This document shows, piece after piece, positions 37,507 through 45,504 of a stretch of 64,000 nucleotides of DNA; the first letter of the stretch is position 1; the number at the start of each line of letters is the position of its first letter. Source of the stretch: JAHBXE01 sp044222195 (GTDB taxonomy: Bacteria > Planctomycetota > Phycisphaerae > Phycisphaerales > UBA1924); the NCBI GenBank assembly GCA_044222195.1, contig JBGANS010000012.1, positions 82,828 to 146,827 of the forward strand, given 5' to 3'. The notes beneath the pieces are model-generated. The model worked only from the letters and a program-made list of their open reading frames with translations. It was not told the origin of the DNA and ran no database searches. A program made the translations under genes and the position numbers.

Positions 37507-38649
37507 TCAGACTTGGGGCGTCATGCCCCAGCCGTCATACAGGACTGTTTCAAGGAACATCGACCGCACCTTCACCAGCGAAGCCCGAAGGTTGGCGTAG
37601 GGAATCAGTTTCCGGTGCTGAAGCTGTCCTACTACCAGGCCGGGATGGACGTTCTGAACAGCCGCGAACCCTTCCACCTTCTGCTTCGAAAAGAGCGGCT
37701 TGACGCGGCGGATGAAGTCCTGAATCGCGGCTTCCGGGATGAGGGACGACGACGCAAACTTGTCGGCGTCGGCCTCCACTTTCGACTTGACCGGAACCGA
37801 CTCGCCCTGTCCGCCTACGAGATCAATGTCGGGCTCCAGTGGCTCATCGCGGCCATCGCCCGCGTGGACATGCCCAAGTTCGTGCATGAGCGTGAACCAG
37901 AAGCAGTCGATGCGGTCGAACCGGGCGGAGAGCGCCACGACCGGGCTGTGCTTGTCGAGCCAGAAGCAGGCCCCGTCGATCTTTGTCTCGGGGAGGTGTT
38001 CCACAACCACGCAGCGAACACCCAGAGAGGACAGCACCTTGGGAACCTGTCGCACATCCTCCGCGTTCAGGAGCAACGCACGCAGCTTTGGGAAGCCCGC
38101 CGAGAACCCCGCAGGGTCGAACTTCGCGGGCTTGAGCGTCTCCGCGAGCTGCTTCGCCCGGAACAACCACGCGGTCTGGGCCGGTGAGAAGTGGCCGTAC
38201 GAGGTGCTCTTGCGGGCAGCCGCCCTGTAGAAACTCGGCGGAGCGTCCAGCGAGTCTGTCCCGAAGAACTGCATGACCCGCTGCTCCATTACCGTCACGT
38301 TCTCGGATTCGACGACCCACCCGCGTTGGAGCATTTCCTTGATGGGGGCAGCCGAGTACAGACGAGAACGACGGGCAACGCTCTCGTCGGGCTTGCCGAG
38401 TCGATGGAGCCGGTAAGCCGATTCCAGATTGAGCCAGAGCTGGGCGCCCGTGCCGAACGCCTGCCCCAACTGGAGGGCCGTCTCGGCCGTCAGGGCACGC
38501 TTGCCCGCGATGAGCTCGCTCACCAGACGCTCGGGGCGTCCCATGATCTCCGCGAGGTCACGCTGCTCCCACCCCCGGGCCTCCAGTTCATCCTTGATGA
38601 ACTCGCCGGGCGGGAACGCCTCAACCGGGATGGTGTCCTGCTTGCTCAT
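37507..38649 (-). CDS. HigA-type antitoxin fused to ImmA/IrrE metallopeptidase
   Basis: A 380-aa protein from ATG 38647-38649. Residues about 10-80 are a HigA/XRE domain (FPPGEFIKDELEARGWEQRD, MGRPERLVSELIAGKRALT, FGTGAQLWLNLE). The C-terminal half is an ImmA/IrrE zinc peptidase with WFTLMHELGHVHAGD (H-E-x-x-H), a downstream KVEADADKFASSSLIP that supplies the third ligand region. It follows the toxin gene by 11 nt. Such fusions let one protein repress the operon and destroy or control a repressor; whether the antitoxin is self-cleaving here is unknown. The longer frame to 39,150 is not credible. Confidence 0.82.
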   Translation of the reverse strand: MSKQDTIPVEAFPPGEFIKDELEARGWEQRDLAEIMGRPERLVSELIAGKRALTAETALQLGQAFGTGAQLWLNLESAYRLHRLGKPDESVARRSRLYSAAPIKEMLQRGWVVESENVTVMEQRVMQFFGTDSLDAPPSFYRAAARKSTSYGHFSPAQTAWLFRAKQLAETLKPAKFDPAGFSAGFPKLRALLLNAEDVRQVPKVLSSLGVRCVVVEHLPETKIDGACFWLDKHSPVVALSARFDRIDCFWFTLMHELGHVHAGDGRDEPLEPDIDLVGGQGESVPVKSKVEADADKFASSSLIPEAAIQDFIRRVKPLFSKQKVEGFAAVQNVHPGLVVGQLQHRKLIPYANLRASLVKVRSMFLETVLYDGWGMTPQV

Positions 38650-38660
38650 GCTGCTCCTTG

Positions 38661-38960
38661 CTAGTGGTAATCCTCGATCTTCATCACCACGACGACTTTC
38701 CCACCCGGCCCTGTCTCGAACTCCAGAATGAGCCTCCATTGGTTGTTTAGTCGCATCGAACGCTGATGCGCGCGGTCCCCCTGCAACTTCTCGAAGTGCA
38801 GGGACTTCATCCCGTAGAAGTCGCGTTCGTCGGTCGCGGCCCGGATGAACTGCATCTTCTTCCGGAAACTGCGCACGACATCTTGGCTGAACTCCCGGGC
38901 CACAAAGCCCGGGTCGATTTCCAGCCGCTGGAGCCGTGCGTCGGCGAAGCGGACTTCCAT
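38661..38960 (-). CDS. higB: HigB/RelE-family toxin
   Basis: A 99-aa protein from ATG 38958-38960. It matches HigB toxins: DVVRSFRKKMQFIRAATDER, LHFEKLQGDRAHQRSMRLN, NNQWRLILEFETG and VVVVMKIEDYH at the end. HigB proteins are ribosome-dependent mRNA nucleases. Toxin first, antitoxin second is the normal higBA order. The upstream start at 38,993 would lie on the -35 hexamer and is unlikely. Confidence 0.82.
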   Translation of the reverse strand: MEVRFADARLQRLEIDPGFVAREFSQDVVRSFRKKMQFIRAATDERDFYGMKSLHFEKLQGDRAHQRSMRLNNQWRLILEFETGPGGKVVVVMKIEDYH

Positions 38961-38965
38961 GGACG

Positions 38966-39020
38966 AGTCTAGCAGGCAAATCGGCAATGTCAAACGCTGA
39001 CTTTACACATGGTGTAAAGT
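38966..39020 (-). promoter_or_regulatory. higBA promoter with inverted-repeat operator
   Basis: Reading on the minus strand: TTGACA at 38,993-38,988, 16 nt, then TAGACT at 38,971-38,966. The higB ATG follows only 5 nt later, so the transcript would begin at or near the start codon. Just upstream, 39,000-39,020 holds perfect 9-bp arms ACTTTACAC and GTGTAAAGT around a 3-nt centre, a good candidate for the HigA operator. Confidence 0.65.
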
Positions 39021-39181
39021 CGTACATTGATACGACGACCCAGCCCGGCTGGTTCGACCCAGGTGGCCGATTTGTGCGGTTCTGTGTCCAGGTGCGGCGG
39101 GCACAGAGGAGGATGCGCCGCCGGTCGTACGTTGGGGTCAACCGTGACAAAAACCTGTGGTTGGCGGCGCATCGCGGAGGG

Positions 39182-40915
39182 TCAACGAGACCGGTTCCGC
39201 TTTCGAACTGAACGACTCGGAGGGACCGCCGTGGCCGCTTTCGCGGAACGGACGGTTGGTTTCCGAGATGCGGCCGCCGTGGGAGCCTGTGCTTCCACGT
39301 TGGCGGGTGAACTCTCGGACAGCGAAGCCCAGCTCTTCGGAGTCGGAATGGCTTGTGCCGCTTCCGTCTCGATGGCTGAGGCGTCGATGCCGAGGAGCTC
39401 GCACACCTTCCGTGCGTCCGCGGCCTGCTCCGTCACGTGGTGGGTGTCCGAACCGCCCAATCGCCGTGACCATACCTGGGACACTTCGTGGAGCGCCGCC
39501 ACGATGGGGAGGTCCTTCGAGCGGGCGAGGAGTTCCTCGTACCGCTTCCAGGGACCGTCATCGTGTTCGCGGTCGGCCCGTGTGGAGGTGCCGAACGCGA
39601 GAACCAGGGCAAGCGGGTTGAACCGCTTGGCCGCCGCATCCGTGCGGGTGGCCATCGATGCCGCGGCTTTGTTGAGGGCCTCGGGTGTCATTCCCCGCAG
39701 CGACTCTCCGACCTTGTTGACCAGGAACGCATCGCGGCGTTTCTGGAGGCGGGCCTTGCGTTCGGCCAGCGAGAGCGGGACGGGCTTGCCCGTCTCGTCG
39801 GTGGGCCGCTTCGAGGAGATCGTGCCGTTGCGGGACACGCTCTCGCCGAAGTCCATGTGCACGAGGGTCCCGGCTTTCGGCCCGTCCACTTGCATCGCCG
39901 GTGTGGCGGCCTTCGCGGTGGGCTTGACGAACTTCGGCTGGTACACCTGCGTGACCCGCTCGCCGAAGGTCTCGCGGACCTTCGGGCTGAGGCCACTGAA
40001 CCCGACCTGCACCAGTCGGAGGGTCGGGTGCTCAACACGGAGTTCCGATTCCCGACGCTGCAGGAACGCGACCGTCTTCCCTTCGTAGCACCGCGGGTCC
40101 AGGCAGCGGTCGGTCTTGGAGACCTTTCCATCCTGGGGTGCATCTTCCGCGTCGAAGAGCATCGGACGCATCCCCGACCGCTTCGGACAGTTGAGACATG
40201 AACCCGCCTTCGGGTCGAGTGTCTCATCCTCCAGCGGCCAGGGCATGACACGGAGGCATTGCAGCCCTCCGTCGATGACCCGTCGGAGTTCCTCAACGGT
40301 CGGGAACCCGCGGGCGAACACCCGGTGGAAGTTGTTCTCCGCCAGGAGTTCCTGCGTCTCCGCCGGGAGCCGGGCCACGAGTTCCAGGTGAGCTGCGGAG
40401 AGCCGTGAGGCCTCCGACTCGGGCCTGAGCACCTCGTCCTTCCAGACCTTCGAGAGCCCGGTGAGCGACGCCCGCCGGGCGATGTACAGGACGCTCTTGC
40501 CGAGACGTGCCGCCACGGCCTTCGCGTCGAACCCGCGATCGAAGCACTGCTGAACCGTCGCGGCCTCCTCCAGCGGGTGCAGGTTCTGCCGCTGGAGGTT
40601 CTCGGCGATCGTGACGGCGAGCGCCGTCTCGTCATCGAGGGAACGAACGATGGCAGGGATGTGCGTGAGCCCGGCGAGCCTGGCGGCCCGCCAGCGACGC
40701 TCTCCGGCCCGGATCTCCCACCAGCCCTCCTTGTCTGGCTGGGGCCGGACCACGATGGGCTGGAGGACACCCTCACGGGCGAGGGACTTGGCGAGCGACT
40801 CCACCGAGGACTGGGTGATGGGCCGACGCCGGTTGTCCGGCGTCGGCGTCAACCTCTCCACGGGGAGCATGCGGACGGGAACAGTGGCCTTCGGACGCTT
40901 CTCAAGCGACTTCAT
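39182..40915 (-). CDS. large ParB/RepB/Spo0J-family protein
   Basis: A 577-aa protein from ATG 40913-40915. Residues about 15-110 are the ParB N-terminal domain (RMLPVERLTPTPDNRR, GVLQPIVVRPQ, WWEIRAGERRWRAARLAGL, VTIAENLQRQNLHPLEEA), followed by a KorB/HTH-like segment (AVAARLGKSVLYIARRASL). The remaining 350 residues are unusual, with a Cys pair region (GSCLNCPKRSGM, CLDPRCYEGK) like those of plasmid ParB/RepB variants. It is not adjacent to the parA gene at 57,542. It may act in partition, or as a CTP-dependent DNA clamp for element regulation. Confidence 0.82.
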   Translation of the reverse strand: MKSLEKRPKATVPVRMLPVERLTPTPDNRRRPITQSSVESLAKSLAREGVLQPIVVRPQPDKEGWWEIRAGERRWRAARLAGLTHIPAIVRSLDDETALAVTIAENLQRQNLHPLEEAATVQQCFDRGFDAKAVAARLGKSVLYIARRASLTGLSKVWKDEVLRPESEASRLSAAHLELVARLPAETQELLAENNFHRVFARGFPTVEELRRVIDGGLQCLRVMPWPLEDETLDPKAGSCLNCPKRSGMRPMLFDAEDAPQDGKVSKTDRCLDPRCYEGKTVAFLQRRESELRVEHPTLRLVQVGFSGLSPKVRETFGERVTQVYQPKFVKPTAKAATPAMQVDGPKAGTLVHMDFGESVSRNGTISSKRPTDETGKPVPLSLAERKARLQKRRDAFLVNKVGESLRGMTPEALNKAAASMATRTDAAAKRFNPLALVLAFGTSTRADREHDDGPWKRYEELLARSKDLPIVAALHEVSQVWSRRLGGSDTHHVTEQAADARKVCELLGIDASAIETEAAQAIPTPKSWASLSESSPANVEAQAPTAAASRKPTVRSAKAATAVPPSRSVRKRNRSR

Positions 40916-41213
40916 GGGACGACTCCATATGAGGAATGGGACAACGCTCTGGCCACGCGGCCGGAGCAAAACAAACACGGGCATGAACATGCGACGCACC
41001 GCCACTCCGCTCGCGTTGGGCGAGCGATGGCGTGCAGAACCTTCTTGAACGTACGACCGTGCGGCGTGGCGAAGGAGCTCCCAACGCCGTGCCGCAGGAT
41101 CACGTCGACTACCCGGTCCGCTGCGGTGTGAAAGAGCGAGGAGGCCCTAGCGTGCCACGGGCCTCCCCACTACGCAAACACCCCACTTCGGCGTCCGGTG
41201 ATAAACTCACGCC

Positions 41214-42542
41214 ATGCGAGCGAATCCGCTTGGATCCCCGGCGTTTTGGTGGTCGCTGGTCTGTGTCCTGCCCCTCGGTGTGCTCGGGCAGACTCCCCCC
41301 GCCGACCCTCCGTCGTCCGCCCCTGCGAAGCAGCCGGCTCGGGACCCGATCCTCTCGTTCGGTGACGCCGTCGAGCGGTACACGCGAGAGCGTGCACTGC
41401 TCCACGACCTTCTCGACCGCGTCGATGTTGCCCGTTCGGAGCTTGCGAAGGTTGCCTCGGACGCTGATAAGTGGCTGGTCTCGGCCCCCGCCATCCTCAC
41501 CCCCATCGCCGTGGACCCGAGCCGCGATCGAGTCCCGTTTCGCGAGCTGCCGTTCTGCACAGGTTTCACCGCCAACTTCGAAGTGGCCCCTTGGACCACC
41601 GCCGATGAGGTCCGGCTCTGGTCCAAGGACCTTTGGCATGCAGAACCGCTTCGAGAGCGGTGGCTCGCGATTCGCCGGCAGGATGACGAGGGCCTCGCCG
41701 ACCGTCTCCGACTGCCGAACGACCTCGCCGAGGTGTATCGCGAGGCCATGGCCATCGCCAACGCCCTTCCGGTCCCACCCAAAGCCGACATTTTCAAAGC
41801 CCCGGAGTACGACCGGTATCACACGCACTTCGTTCAACTCTCTGCCTGGGCGAGCCTCGCCGACGAGTTCATTCGGTCCTCAACGAAGTTCCGCGAAGAC
41901 CTTCGTGTCGCCTTGGAGCATCGCGAACGGGCCATGCAGTTTCTTGGTTGTCAGCCGGTATCGCCCGTGTCACCGCACGCGAACCCGCCGACATTTTGCG
42001 GCCACCAACTCTCCGACGTTCGCGTGACCCCGGGGTCCGGGCTCGGGCACGACACCGAGATCGCCCGCCGCCATCCCTACGCCATGTCGGACCGCAACTA
42101 CTTCGCCGATGACCGGCGTTCCGGGCCCACCACGTGGCCGGTCTGCGACGAGTTGTACCACGCGGCCGACAACTTCGACTTCTGGTACCGCTGGGCGACC
42201 GATGAGCGGTGGTACGCCGGATCCAAACGCCGCCTGGACCCCGCGGCCTGGCCGCGGGATGCGGAGTCCACGGTCCAACTCCATCGCGAGTTCGCCCGAG
42301 TGGTTCGCGGCGAGCACCGGTTGCTCTGCTCTGTGATGGGGCTCGGCTACCGGGAGCTTGAAGAACGCGAAGCGGTGTTCGTGAAATCCTGGCGGACTGG
42401 GACCCCCATCGCAGTCTCCACGACGCTCAGTTTGTACTTCCGGCCGCTGGGCCCTGGCGAAGGACCTTCCGTACGTGAACGAATTCCGCCGCGGAAGGCT
42501 CCGGTGCCCGGCCGATTGCTGCCGCCCGCCGAATCCAAGTGA
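41214..42542 (+). CDS. secreted or periplasmic protein of unknown function
   Basis: A 442-aa protein with a signal peptide (AFWWSLVCVLPLGVLGQ) and then a proline-rich linker (TPPADPPSSAPAKQPARDP). The body has no motif I recognise; it contains many acidic and aromatic residues, several Cys (LPFCTGF, QFLGCQPV, TFCGHQL, VCDELYH) that could form disulfides, and DNFDFWYRWATDERWYAG. Divergent from the parB-like gene. No other exported protein gene is near. Confidence 0.7.
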   Translation: MRANPLGSPAFWWSLVCVLPLGVLGQTPPADPPSSAPAKQPARDPILSFGDAVERYTRERALLHDLLDRVDVARSELAKVASDADKWLVSAPAILTPIAVDPSRDRVPFRELPFCTGFTANFEVAPWTTADEVRLWSKDLWHAEPLRERWLAIRRQDDEGLADRLRLPNDLAEVYREAMAIANALPVPPKADIFKAPEYDRYHTHFVQLSAWASLADEFIRSSTKFREDLRVALEHRERAMQFLGCQPVSPVSPHANPPTFCGHQLSDVRVTPGSGLGHDTEIARRHPYAMSDRNYFADDRRSGPTTWPVCDELYHAADNFDFWYRWATDERWYAGSKRRLDPAAWPRDAESTVQLHREFARVVRGEHRLLCSVMGLGYRELEEREAVFVKSWRTGTPIAVSTTLSLYFRPLGPGEGPSVRERIPPRKAPVPGRLLPPAESK

Positions 42543-42870
42543 TACCCGACACGCACGCGGCCGCACGGTGACCTTGCGGACCGCTGCGGTCATCCATGAA
42601 TCGTGAACCACCCGGGCTGAGTTGGCGACGCCGGTCGCACGCTTGTGCCGGGTGGCAACCCCGGCACGTCGCCTGCACGGACCGGGTCGTCGCTCACCCG
42701 TGAGCTCGACGACGTGCCAGCGTGTGTCATTCCAAGCGGACTCGGTCCTGCGGACCGAGCGGTGTTCTCGCTTTCCTCAGCGTCGGGTTCGTTCACCACG
42801 GCGTGGTGAATGAACAAACCCGCCGCCGGGAAAGCGATGTCCTGGCGGTCGATTCATGGAGGACCATCGC
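42543..42870. other. 328-nt gap with a long imperfect hairpin
   Basis: I see no gene here. CTCGGTCC and GGACCGAG form an 8-bp stem around 42,741-42,761. At 42,784-42,822 the arms CGGGTTcGTTCACCAC and GTGGTGAAtGAACaAACCCG form a long hairpin with GGC at the tip. It sits about 50 nt before the next gene, so it could end transcription from the left or control the small-gene cluster that follows. Confidence 0.5.
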
Positions 42871-43149
42871 ATGGACAGACACAGCACGCAGTTGACACTT
42901 GGACGCACACTCATCACCCCGGGAGCCCTGAGCGGCGTGGATCCGGGGGATGTCGCCTCCGCCCTTCGCCGTCACGCCTCGGGCGACTGGGGCGACGTAT
43001 GCGAAGCGGACCGGCAGGAGAACGACCTCTCGCTCCGCGAGGGGTTCCGCATCATGTCGGTCTACCGCGACCGGCACGGGGTCACGTTCTGGATCATCAC
43101 CGAAGCGGACCGGTCCGCGACGACGGTGCTGCTCCCGAACGAGTATTGA
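42871..43149 (+). CDS. 92-aa protein of unknown function
   Basis: Starts at ATG 42871-42873 (an in-frame ATG at 42,856 is possible). Features: RTLITPGALSGVDPGDVASA, LRRHASGDWGDVCEADRQEN, and YRDRHGVTFWIITEADR in the C-terminal half, which reads as two beta strands. Small proteins with this GDWGD...DR...TFWIITEADRS pattern are familiar from plasmids and conjugative elements, but I know no function. It precedes ardA on the same strand. Confidence 0.72.
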   Translation: MDRHSTQLTLGRTLITPGALSGVDPGDVASALRRHASGDWGDVCEADRQENDLSLREGFRIMSVYRDRHGVTFWIITEADRSATTVLLPNEY

Positions 43150-43391
43150 GCAGCCCGGTGGGTCGCACTGCGGCCCGCCCGTCGGCTGGCGCCGACGGCG
43201 GCCCGGAGGAGGCCCGCTCGCCGCCGAAGCCGAGGACCGACCGAACGACCATTCGGTCGAAACCCCGACTTCTTGACTTCCCGCTGTCGGTATGTCAGTC
43301 TCGCTTCACACCCGGGGGCACACGCGGACGCGACTCCAATCCCGGAGACGGTCCGGCCCCCTCAATGACTAGCCCTTTCACGGAAAGGAGT

Positions 43392-43958
43392 ATGACCACC
43401 GACACAACGCTTGCACCGACAGCCACCAAGACCCCCACGCGGCCACGCGTCTACATCGCGTCGCTCGCCGACTACAACGCGGGCCGCCTGCTCGGCCACT
43501 GGATGGACGCGGACCAGGAGCGTGATGCCCTGCACGCACAGATCCGGGCCCTGCTCTCGGAATCACGCGAGGAGGTCGCGGAGGAATGGGCCATCCACGA
43601 CCACGACGGGTTCGGCCTGTGGGAGCCGCGTGAGTTCGAGAGCATCGACACGGTCGCCGCGGTCGCCCGCGGCATCGTGGAGCACGGCGACGTGTTCGCC
43701 GGACTGGTGTCCCACCTCGGGACGGTCGAAGAAGCCGCCCGCTCCATGGAAGAGGCGTATGTCGGAGCGTGGGACTCGCTCGCGGACTACGCCGCCGCCT
43801 TTGTCGAGGATGTCTATTCGGGCGAACTCCGAGAGCTTCCGGAGTTCATCCGATCGCACATCGACTATGAGGGCATCGGCGATGACCTGGAGATGGGCGG
43901 GGACGTCTTCACCATCGTGTGCGGCGGGTCCGTGCACGTCTTCTCGTCGTGTCTCTAG
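43392..43958 (+). CDS. ardA: antirestriction protein ArdA
   Basis: A 188-aa protein from ATG 43392-43394 with AAAGGAG just upstream. ArdA signature: RVYIASLADYNAGRLLGHW, then ADQERDALHAQI, acidic EEWAIHDHDGF and an overall strongly acidic composition (DNA mimic). ArdA proteins inhibit type I restriction enzymes as the element enters a new host. The 3' end shows FTIVCGGSVHVFSS. It is followed by a small unknown gene after 14 nt. Confidence 0.87.
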   Translation: MTTDTTLAPTATKTPTRPRVYIASLADYNAGRLLGHWMDADQERDALHAQIRALLSESREEVAEEWAIHDHDGFGLWEPREFESIDTVAAVARGIVEHGDVFAGLVSHLGTVEEAARSMEEAYVGAWDSLADYAAAFVEDVYSGELRELPEFIRSHIDYEGIGDDLEMGGDVFTIVCGGSVHVFSSCL

Positions 43959-43972
43959 GAGGAGTGCGTGAA

Positions 43973-44353
43973 ATGAAAACCGAAATCACCACCTCCTACA
44001 CCATCGAAGCCGATGAGACCGTCCTGGGCCGCCTGCACCACACAGACGTCATGGACGCCCTGTGTCTCGCCGCTCGCGACGAGTGCTGCTGGGAAGTGCT
44101 GGACACTGCCGGGACTTCCTGTGCGTACTTCGAGGACCGCCGAGGACAACCCTTCGAAATCCGCTACGAACCAGCCTGTGTGCCGATCAAGTGCGGGGAC
44201 GGTTGCAGCCGCTCGTTCAAGGCCCGCCGGAAACGTCGTCTGGGGGGCATCACGACGCAGTGCTTCGGACCGCCGATTCGACGGCGAGCGAGCACGAAGC
44301 TCTCTCACAATGTCCCAGAGACATCTGCGACGTCGGACCTGCCGAGCGAATGA
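43973..44353 (+). CDS. 126-aa protein of unknown function
   Basis: Starts at ATG 43973-43975 with AGGAGGA upstream. Features: TSYTIEADETVLGRLHHTDVMD, five Cys residues (ALCLAARDECCWEVL, CAYFED, CVPIKCGDGCS), and an Arg-rich tail. The second half (from about residue 85) may be unstructured. I know no family. It is co-directional with ardA and probably co-transcribed. Confidence 0.6.
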   Translation: MKTEITTSYTIEADETVLGRLHHTDVMDALCLAARDECCWEVLDTAGTSCAYFEDRRGQPFEIRYEPACVPIKCGDGCSRSFKARRKRRLGGITTQCFGPPIRRRASTKLSHNVPETSATSDLPSE

Positions 44354-44627
44354 GGATCCGGACCGCCGGGGCATCGGCGGTCCGGGGCTTCACTTTCGGA
44401 GCCCCTCGGACTCATCCCGTCCGGCATGGGGGACGGTCACGACGGCGGGCACGGGGCACGTACCCGCCGCGTGCACCCGGCCCGTCCGCCGCCTCGGGGC
44501 CCGACGGGGTGAGCCCCGAGGACGACGCCCGAGCCGGCATGTCACATACCGCCGCCATCACGCCATAACGGTGGTGACTGGCGAGGCGTGGGGCCTTGGC
44601 ACCAGGGTTGACAGAAAGGAGCATCAC
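44354..44627. other. 274-nt gap with GC-rich hairpins
   Basis: No gene seen. The strongest structure is a 9-bp stem CCTCGGGGC / GCCCCGAGG around 44,491-44,521; GGGGCT / AGCCCC lies near 44,385-44,406. No U-run follows, so these may be processing or attenuation structures before the next small gene, whose ribosome site is AAAGGAG at 44,616-44,622. Confidence 0.4.
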
Positions 44628-44915
44628 ATGAATACGAGCACCAGCAACGGACAGGCGGTTCCGGCCAAGCCGAAGAACCGACCCGTCCACGTCGTTCGCT
44701 ACGGGAGCATCAAGGCGGTCGTCTGGCGGAATGAGACCTCCGCCGGGCCGATCTGCAACATCACCGTCGCCCGGTCCTACAAGGACGGCGACCAGTGGAA
44801 AGAGAGCAACTCGTTCGGATACGAGGACCTGCTGCCGCTGGCCAAGTGTCTCGACCTCGCGCATTCGTGGATTCACGATGCGAAGGAGAACGAGGCACCG
44901 CCTTCGGCCGAGTAG
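44628..44915 (+). CDS. 95-aa protein of unknown function
   Basis: Starts at ATG 44628-44630 with AAAGGAG six bases upstream. Features: PVHVVRYGSIKAVVWRNETS, GPICNITVARSYKDGDQWK, SNSFGYEDLLPLAKCLDLAH and WIHDAKE. It looks like a small beta-sheet followed by a helix, a fold I associate with a widespread but uncharacterised plasmid and element family. It ends the small-gene cluster and is convergent with the gene at 45,085. Confidence 0.75.
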   Translation: MNTSTSNGQAVPAKPKNRPVHVVRYGSIKAVVWRNETSAGPICNITVARSYKDGDQWKESNSFGYEDLLPLAKCLDLAHSWIHDAKENEAPPSAE

Positions 44916-44977
44916 CGTCCCGGTTCACACATCACGGTTCGTCATCCAGGAGCACCCCACGCCCGCCAGCTCCTTCA

Positions 44978-45069
44978 CGCCGCGATCGCCGCGGCGTGCC
45001 ATCGGGCTCGCGGGTAGACGGCCCACCGGTCCCGGCCGTCGGCGGCGTCGCCGCCGGTCCCTGCCCGCG
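44978..45069. terminator. bidirectional hairpins between convergent genes
   Basis: A 9-bp stem CACGCCGCG / CGCGGCGTG with a 5-nt loop lies at about 44,978-45,000. A long-range CTCGCGGG / CCCGCGAG stem around 45,013-45,069 encloses CGGCGGC / GCCGCCG. They sit between the stops of two convergent genes, which suggests termination, though no U-run is present. Confidence 0.4.
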
Positions 45070-45084
45070 AGTCGCCCCCGCGGA

Positions 45085-45504
45085 TCACTGATTGTTCTCC
45101 TCCTCCGGCAGCGGCAGGCCCGGCTCCTTGCCCCTCCCCGGCCCGGGTTTCTGCAGGACGTGCACGGAGTGCACGACCGTTTCCTCGGCGACGCCGAGAT
45201 CCTCCCGCAGCCCGACGCCGCGGAGCACCCGCACTTCTTTCCGCATCAACTGCTCGTACAGACGGTCCAGGTTGCGTCCCTTCACCTTGACCGAGTGCGT
45301 GTCCAGTTGGAGGTGCAGTGTGGCCGCGTCGTCGAGACGCATCCACAGCACACGGATGTACTCGAACGCGTAGCGAGACCCGTCCTTCCCGTGGATGTCG
45401 AGATGGCCTGCACGGGCATCGTCACCTTTCACCGACGCCGGCGTGTGCTCTCCCGTGACGCGGTCGAGCACGGACTTGGCGAGTGCAGAAATCGGTTCAG
45501 GCAA
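45085..45504 (-). CDS. 139-aa protein of unknown function, coupled to the relaxase gene
   Basis: The likely start is TTG 45502-45504, which overlaps the last codons of the relaxase gene by 8 nt and has GGAG upstream. The sequence begins PEPISALAKSVLDRVTG, continues with DIHGKDGSRYAFEYIRVLWMR (quoted in part) and ends in a Pro/Gly/Glu-rich tail. The coupling suggests a relaxase accessory protein. No family recognised. Confidence 0.6.
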   Translation of the reverse strand: MPEPISALAKSVLDRVTGEHTPASVKGDDARAGHLDIHGKDGSRYAFEYIRVLWMRLDDAATLHLQLDTHSVKVKGRNLDRLYEQLMRKEVRVLRGVGLREDLGVAEETVVHSVHVLQKPGPGRGKEPGLPLPEEENNQ

